Origin: a bacterium
Lineage (GTDB): Bacteria > AUK180
Assembly (NCBI GenBank): GCA_030622125.1
Contig: JAUXGM010000003.1
Location: 1 to 35,360, forward strand
DNA: 35,360 nucleotides
Reading direction: 5' to 3'
Shown: one piece after another, positions 9,018 through 17,071 of the stretch
Position numbering within the stretch: the stretch's first letter is position 1
Layout: every line of letters begins with the position of its first letter
Position numbers and translations under genes: made by a program
Notes under the pieces: model-generated
Told to the model about the DNA's origin: nothing
Database searches by the model: none
Seen by the model: the letters and a program-made list of their open reading frames with translations, nothing else

Positions 9018-10115
9018 CTACAAATCATCCAGCCATCCGGCTGTTTTATTTATTTTTTTCCTAAAAAAATTTCCGATATTATTAGAATATCTTGCCTGGT
9101 GATATTTAAAGTACATGTAACCATCCATAATCCCTACAATCTCTATTTTTCCAGACCGATGAGACATAATATACTTAAATCTTTTACTGTGACCATTAAG
9201 CTTCTTTTTCGTATTTTCAACAATTTCGTAACCTCTATACAATGGAACTTGAAAATTACTTTTGACTCTTTTTACCGGTCGGCACTGGAAAACATAATAT
9301 GGATTAACACCGATGTTGACAAGTTTATTTTGTAATTCCGCCAAGATTTCAGGATTATCATTCACTCCTTTTAGTAAAACGGTTTGATTGTTCACTATCA
9401 CACCGGAGCGAATGAGTAAATCAACAGTGTCAGAGGATTTCTGAGTAATTTCTCTCGGGTGGTTAAATTGAGCTATCACATATACTCTTCTATTTTTCAG
9501 TGAGTTGTTTCTCAGTAAAGTCAATAATTCCTCATCTTTCAAGATTCTATCTGGAAATGTCACTGGAACTTTAGTTCCAAATCTTATGAAATCTAAATGC
9601 GAAATAGTTGAAAGGCTTTCTAAGAATTCTTTAATTACTCTTGTTGGCAAAGTAAAAGGATCACCCCCTGTTATAAGCACATTGTTAATCTCTTCATGTT
9701 TCTCAATATACTCTATTGCATCGTTAAATCTATGCAATATCTCTTTAGTTGGCAGACCAACCATTCTTTTTCTGAAACAATATCTACAATAAGTAGCGCA
9801 TCTATTTGTTACTAAAACCAAGGCTGTTCTCGCATACTTGTGTTGCAGTCCCGGCATTTTTGTACTTTCCCGTTCACCACTTGTATCATAAGATCCGGAA
9901 AGATTTAACTCTTTTTGTGAAGGAACCACCATCTTTCTAATAGGATCATCGGGGTCGTTCCTGTCAATTAAAGACATATAATAACGGGTAATGCACATAG
10001 GATGTTTTTCTATAACTTTTCGTAATCGCCTCTCCTCTTTTGGCGTTATTTCTATATATTCCCTTAGTTGTGCAATAGTACAAATGCTTTCTTTAAGGTC
10101 ATTTTCCCATGTCAT
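9018..10115 (-). CDS. KamA-family radical SAM protein (lysine 2,3-aminomutase-like)
   Basis: This 365-residue protein carries the radical SAM cluster motif CATYCRYCFRK (about residue 107) after the family signature YARTALVLVTNRC. LITGGDPF, IRFGTKVPVTFPDRI and QFNHPREIT follow, then NNQTVLLKGVND and a C-terminal GKIEIVGIMDGYMYFKYHQA. These show a complete member of the lysine 2,3-aminomutase/EpmB superfamily: a 4Fe-4S cluster, SAM and probably PLP. Bona fide lysine aminomutase has an Asp in the YQCD segment that contacts the lysine substrate; here the equivalent reads FQCRPVKR. The substrate is therefore probably not free lysine handled in the standard way. No efp or lysine-fermentation gene lies nearby. 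It is a single gene, flanked on both sides by repeat spacers and convergent with the giant TPR gene. Start codon taken as the first ATG; no strong ribosome-binding site. Confidence 0.85.
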   Translation of the reverse strand: MTWENDLKESICTIAQLREYIEITPKEERRLRKVIEKHPMCITRYYMSLIDRNDPDDPIRKMVVPSQKELNLSGSYDTSGERESTKMPGLQHKYARTALVLVTNRCATYCRYCFRKRMVGLPTKEILHRFNDAIEYIEKHEEINNVLITGGDPFTLPTRVIKEFLESLSTISHLDFIRFGTKVPVTFPDRILKDEELLTLLRNNSLKNRRVYVIAQFNHPREITQKSSDTVDLLIRSGVIVNNQTVLLKGVNDNPEILAELQNKLVNIGVNPYYVFQCRPVKRVKSNFQVPLYRGYEIVENTKKKLNGHSKRFKYIMSHRSGKIEIVGIMDGYMYFKYHQARYSNNIGNFFRKKINKTAGWLDDL

Positions 10116-10412
10116 AATATAATACCTAATAATGGTACAGTAATTAGGAAATATTTACTTTCCCAAGTATGAATTCTTAATATTACCTTTGTTTCCAAAT
10201 TTCGCTTAACTTGTTTATATATGACAAATATCATATATATTGTTCTATAGATGTTGTTTATCTTCAATATTAACTCCTCTGTTTAAGGACCCACTGTTTT
10301 TCCAATTTGCCCTTTCGTTATTTTGATTTCACACTTAATTATAACACATTTAACCTCAAAAATCAAATTATTTAGTGAAAATAAACAGATTAAAAGTAAT
10401 AAAAATTATTAA

Positions 10413-10443
10413 AATCCGTGTAATCCGTTTAATCCGTGGTTAA
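10413..10443 (+). repeat. AATCCGT-type dispersed repeat, copy 1
   Basis: Three AATCCGT words in succession end in GGTTAA. An inverted 31-bp copy with a few substitutions is found at 35299-35329 (TTAACCACGGATTTAACGG...). Repeats of the ACCACGGATT type are scattered in many uncultured bacterial genomes. No coding role is apparent. Confidence 0.75.
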
Positions 10444-10505
10444 ATAAATTATATTGTTTTTTTCTTGCCGTATTTCCTTATTACTTTATTTCCTTATTCC
10501 CTTGT

Positions 10506-10600
10506 CTATACTGTTCTCGGGAGGTATATCGTTATCTAATGAAGAATCCGGGACACACCTCAACTTTAAAAATCAGAAAGTTAAGGTATGTCCCTCTTTT
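10506..10600 (+). repeat. 95-bp palindromic repeat, copy 2
   Basis: This unit runs CTATACTGTTCTCGGGAGG ... TGTCCCTCTTTT. It contains the arm GGGACACACCTCAACTTT (10550-10567) and the opposing arm AAAGTTAAGGTATGTCCC (10577-10594); the arms pair with two G:U-type exceptions around a short AAAATCAG-type loop. It differs from copy 3 by five substitutions and one missing A. Confidence 0.85.
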
Positions 10601-10678
10601 ATGGGGGGGCGGAGTTTAATATTGTTTTTAACTAACCTCTGTATTCCCTTATTTCCTTATTCTCTGGCACTTGTTTTT

Positions 10679-10707
10679 TTGCATAAAATTTCTTTTTATG
10701 ATATAAT
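10679..10707 (+). promoter_or_regulatory. recJ promoter, leaderless geometry
   Basis: TTGCAT at 10679-10684 and consensus TATAAT at 10702-10707 are separated by 17 nt. Five nucleotides (TAAAT) separate the -10 box from the ATG at 10713, so the transcript should start at or next to the initiation codon with no Shine-Dalgarno sequence. Confidence 0.7.
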
Positions 10708-10712
10708 TAAAT

Positions 10713-12335
10713 ATGGAAATCATTGTTAAAGAAGGTAAAAATATTCGGTTTGAGGGGCTTCCCCCCCTTATTTCAAAGATACTTGCAAATAGGGGAATAG
10801 ATATGGAAGAGCAAAAGGAAATTTTTTTCAATCCGGGATTTAAAAATCTAACAAAACCGGAAAATATCAAAAATATCACAAAGATAAGGGATTTTATAAA
10901 AGATGCCGTAAAAAATAATGAGAGAATAGCTATCTACGGAGATTATGATGTAGACGGCATAACAGCATCAATAATACTCTATAAAACAATAAAAAAATTG
11001 GGCGGAGATTCTTTTATTTATATACCCGACCGTTTTGATGAGGGGTATGGAATAACAAAAAAAGGTATTGATACGATAAATGATATGAAAATAAAAAAAA
11101 TTGTCAGTGTTGATTGCGGAATTACATCATATAATGAAGTAGATTATGCAAAATCAATTGGTATTGATATTGTTATTACCGATCATCACCTGCCTCAAAA
11201 AATGCTTCCCGATACGATCATTGTTGACCCGAAATTGGAGGATGAGAATACCCCCTACTATAATATTTCAGGTGCAGGCATCGCTCTTTTTCTCGGATTA
11301 TCTCTTTTAGAAAATAAAATTGATGATTTTACAAAGGAACTTTTTGCTCTTTCTTCTCTCGGTACGGTAGCGGATGTCGTTCCGCTTTTAGACGATAATA
11401 GAATAATAACTATTCTCGGACTTGATGCTATCAATACAATTTCCATAAAAGGTATCGATGAACTTAAAGAGGTTGCGGGATTAAAAAAGAAAATAGAGGC
11501 ACATCACATAGCATTTGCTCTTGCTCCGCGATTGAATGCAGCCGGTCGTATGGAAAATGCCCTTCTTTCCATTAAACTTTTTACAGATGATGATCCGCTT
11601 TTCTATGCAAAAGAACTTGATCGATTAAATTGGGAAAGGAGAAATCTTCAAGACGAGATATTCACGATTGCTAATTCAATATATCTGTCCGATGAACCTT
11701 CGATACTTTTGTACTCTAATAAATTTAATAGAGGAATAAACGGTATAGTTGCCTCAAAAATGGTAGAAAAATACAACAAGGTTACAATTATTTTAGAAGA
11801 GGTGGATGGTGTTCTGCATGGTTCAGGCAGAAGTATTTCGTCTGTTAATATAATGGAAATTATTAAGCCGTTAAAAAAACTTTTATTAAGCGGTGGCGGA
11901 CATAAAATGGCTTGTGGTGTTACCTTAAAAAAGGAGAATTTCGATAATTTTAAAATGGAATTCAATAAACTTCTTTTAGAAAAATACGGTGATATCATTG
12001 GGAAAGAAATTGTTAAGGTTGATGAACGCATTGATGTTTCCGAGTTCAATTTTGAGACATATAATTATATTGAAAAGATGAAACCGTTTGGTATGGGTAA
12101 TCCAAAGCCGATTTTTTTTGTTGATAATGTTATGATAAAAAATATAAAAATTGTGAAAGAAAAATACAAATTTTATTATTGTGAGAACAATAAAAATTCC
12201 TTTACAGCAATTGATTGGTCGGGGGAAAGCGATCTCAAAATGAATGTCCTATCCAAATTTGTAGGGGTATTATACTATGATACCTTTAGAAATCAGACAA
12301 CCTTGAATTTAAAATTGGAACGATACTTGCAATAA
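10713..12335 (+). CDS. recJ: Single-stranded-DNA-specific exonuclease RecJ
   Basis: This 540-residue DHH-family 5'-3' exonuclease acts in recombination and mismatch or base-excision repair. It shows the metal-binding motifs YGDYDVDGI (about residue 75), SVDCGIT and the signature DHH in ITDHHLP (about 157). ALSSLGTVADVVPL and LAPRLNAAGRMENA (about 273) complete the DHH core. The DHHA1 nucleic-acid-binding region has SGGGHKMACGV (about 394), and an OB-like C-terminal part follows. Length is only slightly shorter than the usual 560-570 residues. The gene begins at a leaderless-type promoter and has its own stop 61 nt before the next gene, which carries a separate promoter. Confidence 0.93.
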   Translation: MEIIVKEGKNIRFEGLPPLISKILANRGIDMEEQKEIFFNPGFKNLTKPENIKNITKIRDFIKDAVKNNERIAIYGDYDVDGITASIILYKTIKKLGGDSFIYIPDRFDEGYGITKKGIDTINDMKIKKIVSVDCGITSYNEVDYAKSIGIDIVITDHHLPQKMLPDTIIVDPKLEDENTPYYNISGAGIALFLGLSLLENKIDDFTKELFALSSLGTVADVVPLLDDNRIITILGLDAINTISIKGIDELKEVAGLKKKIEAHHIAFALAPRLNAAGRMENALLSIKLFTDDDPLFYAKELDRLNWERRNLQDEIFTIANSIYLSDEPSILLYSNKFNRGINGIVASKMVEKYNKVTIILEEVDGVLHGSGRSISSVNIMEIIKPLKKLLLSGGGHKMACGVTLKKENFDNFKMEFNKLLLEKYGDIIGKEIVKVDERIDVSEFNFETYNYIEKMKPFGMGNPKPIFFVDNVMIKNIKIVKEKYKFYYCENNKNSFTAIDWSGESDLKMNVLSKFVGVLYYDTFRNQTTLNLKLERYLQ

Positions 12336-12346
12336 TGTTAATAGAG

Positions 12347-12374
12347 TTGAAAAAAAAGAAAATTTTGATACAAT
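12347..12374 (+). promoter_or_regulatory. Promoter of the TPR-lemA-htpX unit
   Basis: TTGAAA at 12347-12352 and TACAAT at 12369-12374 with a 16-nt spacer. A leader of about 15 nt would follow, containing AGGAG at 12386-12390, six bases before the ATG at 12397. In contrast to recJ, this gene has a clear ribosome-binding site. Confidence 0.5.
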
Positions 12375-12396
12375 ATAAAAAGTATAGGAGTTAACT

Positions 12397-13797
12397 ATGA
12401 AAGGAAAAAAACTTTTATTGGTTTTGCTGGTCGGATTGATTGCATTCCCTACCTGGTCTGCGAGTTATTTTAAGTACTATAATCAGGGAATAAGCTTTCT
12501 TAAAGCAAAGGATTACAAAAATGCCGAGCTGTTTTTTGATCGTACCTTAAAAAATAAACCGGATTTTGTTCCTGCAATGAATGCTCTTGTGCAGATATAC
12601 ACTATAAAAAAGGAATATCCGAAAGCAATTACTATGTGTAACAAGGTCATAAAGGCAAAACCGAAAGAGACAGGTATCTATCTTTCTTTAGCCGATGTAT
12701 ATAGAAGATTGGGCAGATATAAAGAAGCTCGAGCTACACTTAAAAAAATGTATGTATTTGAGCCGAAGAACATAGATGCCAAATTGGTGGAAGCGGACAT
12801 ACTTTCAAGCCTTAATAACCATAATGAAGCAATAAATGTTTATAATGATATTGCTAAAATTAACAAGGAAAAGGCATTTGAATCATATAGAAGAATTGGA
12901 ATTATCTATCTGAATAAGAAAAACGATCTTATAAACGCAGAGGTATACTGTAAAAAAGCACTTTCAATTAAACCCCATGATGAAAGGACCTTAAAATTAC
13001 TCGGTTATACATATTTAAAGAAAAAAGCCTGGGCGAAAGCAGCTCAGCAACTTTCAAAAGTTTCGGAAAAGGCACTCTCTACGGAAGACCTAAATTGGCT
13101 TGGATACTGTTATAGAACTACAAAAAATATAGATAAAGCGATCCATTACTATGAAAAATTATTTAGGAGATCAAAAAATAAAGATCAAAAATCAGCCGTT
13201 GCACTTTCGGAACTTTATAAGAAAAAAGGCAACAATGCAAAATCAAGTGAATACAATAAGATAGCAACAAGTTCGGATATCGTTGATTATTCCGCTGCAT
13301 ATAAACTCGGCTATAATTTGTTGAAAAGTAAAAAATATTCGGAAGCGATTATTCAATTTAAAAAATCAATCAAATCAAAAAATGATTTTTACGGTTCATG
13401 GTATGCTCTCGGTATTTGTGAGTATAATCTCGGTAAAAAAACAATTGCTTTAAGAAATTTTAAAAAAGCATCTGAATTGAAACCATCCTATCCTACTACA
13501 TGGTGGTATATGGCGATGATCTATGATTCGCAAAAAAAATTGAAAGATGCTGTTGCAGCTTACAGTCAAGCAATCGGCTATGATCCCAAAAATCCGGGTC
13601 TTTGGTATAACCTTGGAGTTGATTACTTTGAACTAAAAGATTATAATAATGCAGCAGCAGCATTTGAACAGGCTATAAAACTCAAACCCAATTATATTGA
13701 TGCATTGTATAATTTAAGTAATGCTTATCAAAAACTTGGAAAACCTAATCTTGCAGCAGATGCACTTAGAAAAGCACAAAAATTAGAGGGGAAGTAA
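12397..13797 (+). CDS. Exported tetratricopeptide repeat protein
   Basis: This 466-residue protein starts with a signal peptide ([20 protein letters not shown], residues 4-23; cleavage plausible after WSA). The rest is built almost wholly of TPR units about 34 residues long. Examples are [66 protein letters not shown] and [18 protein letters not shown]. No enzymatic domain is evident, so a periplasmic protein-interaction scaffold is likely. It has its own promoter and Shine-Dalgarno sequence and shares one base with the lemA start, so it is probably co-expressed with lemA and htpX. A link with HtpX membrane quality control is possible but only inferred from position. Confidence 0.85.
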   Translation: MKGKKLLLVLLVGLIAFPTWSASYFKYYNQGISFLKAKDYKNAELFFDRTLKNKPDFVPAMNALVQIYTIKKEYPKAITMCNKVIKAKPKETGIYLSLADVYRRLGRYKEARATLKKMYVFEPKNIDAKLVEADILSSLNNHNEAINVYNDIAKINKEKAFESYRRIGIIYLNKKNDLINAEVYCKKALSIKPHDERTLKLLGYTYLKKKAWAKAAQQLSKVSEKALSTEDLNWLGYCYRTTKNIDKAIHYYEKLFRRSKNKDQKSAVALSELYKKKGNNAKSSEYNKIATSSDIVDYSAAYKLGYNLLKSKKYSEAIIQFKKSIKSKNDFYGSWYALGICEYNLGKKTIALRNFKKASELKPSYPTTWWYMAMIYDSQKKLKDAVAAYSQAIGYDPKNPGLWYNLGVDYFELKDYNNAAAAFEQAIKLKPNYIDALYNLSNAYQKLGKPNLAADALRKAQKLEGK

Positions 13798-14360
13798 TGA
13801 TGGGATTTGTAATTATTTTAATTATTATTATTGTTGCGGTAGCTCTTTGGTATATAGGTGTTTATAACCACCTTATAGCATTAAGAAATAGAGTGAAAAA
13901 CGGCTGGTCACAGATTGATGTTCAATTGAAAAGAAGACATGATCTAATACCGAATCTTGTGGAGACCTGTAAAGGTTATATGAAGCATGAAAGGGAAACA
14001 TTGGAAGCGGTAATTAAGGCAAGACAGCAGGCAATCAATATTAAGGGGGATGATGTTAAAAATATAGCAAAGATAGAAAATATGCTTACTCAAACCCTAA
14101 AATCCTTATTTGCTGTTTCAGAAAATTATCCCAATCTTAAAGCAAATGAAAATATGATGTCCCTTCAAGAGGAATTGACATCAACGGAGAATAAGATATC
14201 TTTTGCAAGACAGCATTACAACGACGAAGTTATGAATTACAACACAAAATTAGAAATATTTCCGAATAATATTGTAGCGAGTATGACCAATTTTAAAAAG
14301 TCGGACTTCTTTGAAGTGGAGATCGCAGAAGAAAAAAAAGCTCCGAAAGTAAAGTTTTAA
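13797..14360 (+). CDS. lemA: LemA family membrane protein
   Basis: This 187-residue protein has an N-terminal membrane helix ([21 protein letters not shown], residues 4-24). The LemA core follows: [33 protein letters not shown], with [16 protein letters not shown] after it, then the helical region ending FPNNIVASM and [16 protein letters not shown]. All family landmarks are present. LemA is a single-pass protein with its coiled helical domain outside the cytoplasm and is often paired with HtpX, as here (12-nt gap). A second ATG lies at 13800; GAGGGGAAG just upstream serves both. The molecular role of LemA is not settled. Confidence 0.93.
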   Translation: MMGFVIILIIIIVAVALWYIGVYNHLIALRNRVKNGWSQIDVQLKRRHDLIPNLVETCKGYMKHERETLEAVIKARQQAINIKGDDVKNIAKIENMLTQTLKSLFAVSENYPNLKANENMMSLQEELTSTENKISFARQHYNDEVMNYNTKLEIFPNNIVASMTNFKKSDFFEVEIAEEKKAPKVKF

Positions 14361-14372
14361 AAAAAAAGATAA

Positions 14373-15284
14373 ATGTACGAATTAATTGCGAAAAATAAAA
14401 GAAATTCACTTGCTTTGTTTTCAATTGAGACCGTTATTCTTATAGTTTTAGGTTATTTTGTCGGAGTTTACCTATTAAATGATGCAGTATTGGGAATTAT
14501 TATTGCAGTAACTGTATCAGTGGTTATGGGATTAATGGCTTACTATAATGGTGATTCAATAATTATGACAATTTCAAGGGCAAAAAGAATTCAAAAAAAG
14601 GATGCCAGACAACTATGGAATGTAATTGAAGAACTTAGTATTGCATCAGGACTTCCAATGCCGAAGATATATATTATCAATGATTCCGCACCGAATGCTT
14701 TTGCAACAGGAAGGGATCCCAAACATGCCTCGGTTGCCATTACAAGTGGATTGATAGATAAACTTAACCGTGACGAACTTCAAGGGGTTATGGCGCATGA
14801 AATGTCACATATTCAGAATCGTGATATCCTTTTTTGTACTATGATCGCGATAATGGTTGGAGCAATAGTAATGTTTGCAGATTTTTTTTTAAGAGCAATG
14901 TTTTTGACGGGAGGTGGTAGAAGAAGACGGTCAAGTAGTTCTTCAAAGGGCAATCCTATGTTTTTTGTTATTGCCATTGTTTTTGCGATCCTTGCACCTC
15001 TCCTTGCTCAGATCATTCAATTTGCAGTGTCAAGACAGAGGGAATATCTTGCTGATGCATCAGCGGCAAAAATGACAAGAAATCCATTAGGACTTGCTCA
15101 TGCACTTAAAAAAATTGCAGATGATCCCGAACCACTTGAAGCGGCAAATAGAGGAACTCAACATCTTTATATCGTGAATCCCTTGAAAAAAGCAAAGCAA
15201 AAATCCGGAATATTGGATACTCACCCTCCCGTATGGGATAGAATTAACAGATTGGAAAAATTGCAAAGAGGGGGAGTAAAGTGA
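14373..15284 (+). CDS. htpX: HtpX-family membrane zinc metalloprotease
   Basis: This 303-residue M48 protease is expected to degrade damaged membrane proteins. Two N-terminal hydrophobic segments (residues about 14-35 and 39-60) are followed by PKIYIINDSAPNAFATGRDP, then the zinc-binding helix VMAHEMSHIQNRD (about 141). Two further membrane segments come next, separated by a basic, serine-rich stretch (GGGRRRRSSSSSKG). The third zinc ligand is in REYLADASAAKM (about 223), and the C-terminus has DTHPPVWDRINRLEKL. Complete and of normal length. It follows lemA by 12 nt in the common lemA-htpX arrangement. Confidence 0.94.
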   Translation: MYELIAKNKRNSLALFSIETVILIVLGYFVGVYLLNDAVLGIIIAVTVSVVMGLMAYYNGDSIIMTISRAKRIQKKDARQLWNVIEELSIASGLPMPKIYIINDSAPNAFATGRDPKHASVAITSGLIDKLNRDELQGVMAHEMSHIQNRDILFCTMIAIMVGAIVMFADFFLRAMFLTGGGRRRRSSSSSKGNPMFFVIAIVFAILAPLLAQIIQFAVSRQREYLADASAAKMTRNPLGLAHALKKIADDPEPLEAANRGTQHLYIVNPLKKAKQKSGILDTHPPVWDRINRLEKLQRGGVK

Positions 15285-15402
15285 AAGTGAAGAGTAACAC
15301 AGAAGTTAGAGGCTGCCTGCCTGTGCGTTGCACGCAGACAGGGAGGTTGGAGGTTAGTAAAGAAGCAACCACAGAGGAAGCAGAGAGTAAAATAAACGAA
15401 TA
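15285..15402. repeat. Short spacer with a GC-rich palindrome
   Basis: AGAAGTTAGAGGCTG begins a mosaic. CCTGCCTGTGCGT at 15314-15326 pairs imperfectly with ACGCAGACAGGGAGG at 15330-15344 around a TGC loop. GGAGGTTAGTAAAG and ACCACAGAGGAAGCAGAG follow, both similar to words in other spacers. The palindrome is much richer in GC than its surroundings and looks like another REP-type unit. Confidence 0.6.
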
Positions 15403-16140
15403 ATGAATAAAAACGAATTGTTAGAATTAATTAAAACAATGGAGGGTTATACACTTGAATTCAAAAAATCATTGAATAGTTCTATATCAAAAGTAATTTG
15501 TGCTTTTGCAAATGCCTCCGGCGGAAAAATAATTCTTGGTGTTAAAGACAATTCTAAAATTGTAGGTTACAAATCAACAAACAAAGATAGTTCTACCATT
15601 CAAAATATTGCAAGAAATCCCATATTAATGGATATGATGTTCAGGGCGGATTATGTTGAAAAGATTGGTTCTGGAATAAAAAGAATTATAAGAGATATGA
15701 AAAATTATAATTTAAAAATAGATTTTAAAATAACATCAGACTGGTTTAGAGTGGTTTTTCACCGAAAACATACAGTATTAGAGCAACCTAAAATAAAAAA
15801 TCAAGAAAAAATATCGGGAAAAATTAGACAATTGATAGTAGAGAACAACATGAAGGATTTAACTACTTTTATTGAAAATAAGTTGGGAGAAAACTGGCAA
15901 AAAGTTGGGAGTAAACTGTCAAAAAGTTGGGAGAAAACTAATAAAAAGTTGGGAAAAAATCAAATAAAAATTATTGCACTCATTATAATAGACAAAAAAA
16001 TTACCACAAAAAAGATATCAGAAATTCTTAACATAAGCACAACGGCGGTTGAAAATAATATAAAAAAGTTAAAAGAAAAAAATATTATTAAACGCAAAGG
16101 ACCCGCAAAAGGCGGACATTGGGAGATAAATGAAAAATGA
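15403..16140 (+). CDS. Internally deleted AlbA_2-type (COG2865-like) regulator
   Basis: This 245-residue protein begins with an AlbA_2 (Schlafen-like) core: LEFKKSLNSSISKVICAFAN, then ASGGKIILGVKD and IVGY. At about residue 60 it jumps directly to the C-terminal part of the family's ATPase-like region: RNPILMDMMFRADYVEKIGSGIKRI. A winged-helix segment closes it (KKISEILNISTTAVENNIKKLKEKNIIKRKG). Full-length relatives are usually about 450-500 residues, so some 200 residues that normally include the HATPase core appear to be missing in frame. A linker of KLGENWQKVGSKL/KSWEKTNKKLGKN is encoded by a 22-bp tandem repeat. It may still bind DNA but probably lacks a full ATP site; a decaying gene is equally possible. 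It stands alone between repeats, with no clear ribosome-binding site. Confidence 0.7.
   Translation: MNKNELLELIKTMEGYTLEFKKSLNSSISKVICAFANASGGKIILGVKDNSKIVGYKSTNKDSSTIQNIARNPILMDMMFRADYVEKIGSGIKRIIRDMKNYNLKIDFKITSDWFRVVFHRKHTVLEQPKIKNQEKISGKIRQLIVENNMKDLTTFIENKLGENWQKVGSKLSKSWEKTNKKLGKNQIKIIALIIIDKKITTKKISEILNISTTAVENNIKKLKEKNIIKRKGPAKGGHWEINEK
15880..15967 (+). repeat. 22-bp tandem repeat inside the AlbA_2 gene
   Basis: AAGTTGGGA begins at 15880, 15902, 15924 and 15946, a strict 22-bp period with small substitutions (AAGTTGGGAGAAAACT and AAGTTGGGAGTAAACT). Since 22 is not a multiple of three, the unit is read in successive frames (KLGEN, KVGSK, SWEKT) and returns to the first frame in the fourth copy (KLGKN). 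Confidence 0.9.
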
Positions 16141-16259
16141 GAAGAAAGTGTACCAGTGCATCAGTCATCAGTCGAATGCAATACAAAACCGTAGGGGCAA
16201 ACCCGTATGTCTGCCCAAATAATAAGGGCGATAAAAATGAAGAATAAAAAGAGGAGATT
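16141..16259. repeat. Spacer with GTAGGGGCA...TGTCTGCCC palindrome
   Basis: GTAGGGGCAAACCC at 16191-16204 and GTATGTCTGCCC at 16205-16216 form a small inverted pair (GGGCA/TGCCC) of a type often seen as a dispersed repeat. The short stretch otherwise holds only the ribosome-binding site GAGGAG (16250-16255) of the next gene. Confidence 0.5.
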
Positions 16260-16808
16260 ATGAGAAATTTAGATGAATCAATGAAATTATTAAGGAAGTA
16301 TGTCCAAAATGAAAATCTGATCAAGCACATGCTTTCAACAATGGTCAGTATGGAAGCATTGGCAAAAAAATTCAATGAGGACGAATTCTTATGGAAGACC
16401 GTGGGTCTGCTTCACGATATAGATTATGAACAAACAAAGGATGATCCGGAAAAACACGGTATAATAGGTAAGGAAATACTTTTAAGGGAAGGGTATTCGG
16501 AGATCGTTGCCGATGCAGTGGAGTCGCATGTCGGACACACGGTAAGAGATACGAAATTGAAAAAAGCTATTTATTCGATTGACCCGCTAACTGGTATTAT
16601 TGTTGCTACGGCTTTGATAATGCCGGATAAAAAGATCAATACAGTAAAACCGAAATCGGTAAAAAAACGCTTGAAAGAGAAAAGATTTGCAGCAGGTGCC
16701 AACAGAGAACCCATATATGAATCAAGCGAATTGGGACTTGAATTGGATGAATTTATTGAAATTGTCCTTAATGCTATGAAATCCATTTCCAATGAATTGG
16801 GATTATAA
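16260..16808 (+). CDS. HD-domain (HDIG-type) metal-dependent hydrolase
   Basis: This 182-residue protein carries the HD-domain ligands in order: an early His in LIKHMLSTMVSMEALA, the HD pair in GLLHDIDYEQ (about residue 50), KHGIIGKEILL, then ESHVGHT and a closing Asp in SIDPLTGIIVATAL. This is the common stand-alone HD/HDIG hydrolase type (TIGR00277-like), often acting on nucleotides or cyclic nucleotides; the substrate cannot be told from sequence. GAGGAG lies 4 nt before the ATG. The gene is isolated, with repeat-bearing spacers on both sides. Confidence 0.8.
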   Translation: MRNLDESMKLLRKYVQNENLIKHMLSTMVSMEALAKKFNEDEFLWKTVGLLHDIDYEQTKDDPEKHGIIGKEILLREGYSEIVADAVESHVGHTVRDTKLKKAIYSIDPLTGIIVATALIMPDKKINTVKPKSVKKRLKEKRFAAGANREPIYESSELGLELDEFIEIVLNAMKSISNELGL

Positions 16809-16918
16809 AGACAATAAATGGTAGGAGCCCTGAATGCTTTACCCATTTAATGCAATAGAAACCAAAGCAATATGAGATATCATTGCGAATAATTTTTTTT
16901 TTCTGTCATTATCTTTTT

Positions 16919-16953
16919 TATGGAGTTTACCCCGTTGATACGGGGTCATTCTG
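16919..16953 (+). repeat. GGAGTTTACCCC hairpin repeat unit
   Basis: TATGGAGTTT is followed by ACCCCGT (16929-16935), a TGAT loop and ACGGGGT (16940-16946): a perfect 7-bp stem, then CATTCTGA. Relatives are at 128-150 (inverted half), 29839-29878 (stem CCCCGAAC/GTTCGGGG) and 29924-29948. Flanks are conserved while the stem sequence varies with pairing preserved. Confidence 0.8.
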
Positions 16954-16955
16954 AA

Positions 16956-17005
16956 GATTTTAAAAACCTCCGGAATGATGAAGATTTCAAGAAGATTGTT
17001 GGTTA
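16956..17005 (+). repeat. 50-bp direct repeat, left copy, beside mntA-hepT
   Basis: Identical over 50 bp to 17867-17916. Read in frame it encodes DFKNLRNDEDFKKIVG and then a stop (TAG, 17004-17006), the typical acidic/basic end of a TPR protein. It has no start codon and no upstream TPR, and is joined directly to the hairpin unit before it. Confidence 0.9.
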
Positions 17006-17071
17006 GAGGTTAGAAATAAAAACATAGCAATCTCAAAAAATCTTATTTTGTAAAAAGTTAAATAAAAAAAA

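Larger units (their letters stand above)
10116..10675. repeat. Spacer between kamA-like gene and recJ, repeat-rich
   Basis: About 560 nt without a credible gene, between divergent genes. Positions 10116-10400 are plain AT-rich DNA in which I could not identify a good promoter for the minus-strand gene. The rest holds an AATCCGT triple repeat (10413-10443), a run of TATTTCCTTATTACTTTATT-type words (10468-10500), the second 95-bp palindromic unit, and CTAACCTCTGTATTCCCTT (10632-10650). That last word is the reverse complement of DNA beside copy 1, so the homologous segment extends beyond the core. Confidence 0.65.
16809..17071. other. Spacer before the toxin-antitoxin pair
   Basis: About 260 nt with no intact gene. 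It contains ATATCATTGCGAA (16876-16888), a GGAGTTTACCCC hairpin unit (16919-16953), a 17-codon remnant of a TPR-protein 3' end fused to it (16956-17006), and GGTTAGAGGTTAGAAA (17001-17016), a word shared with the 8761 tandem. Confidence 0.6.

Noticed and set aside
10116-10160. TATTAT just upstream of the kamA-like ATG as a leaderless -10 box
   Set aside because: It sits only 3 nt from the ATG and no acceptable -35 hexamer lies 16-18 nt upstream, unlike the three accepted cases.
10550-10600. Hairpin of the 95-bp repeat as an intrinsic terminator
   Set aside because: The hairpin is followed by TCTTTT only, the copies occur in both orientations relative to genes, and copy 3 lies partly inside a coding sequence. 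A terminator role is not supported.
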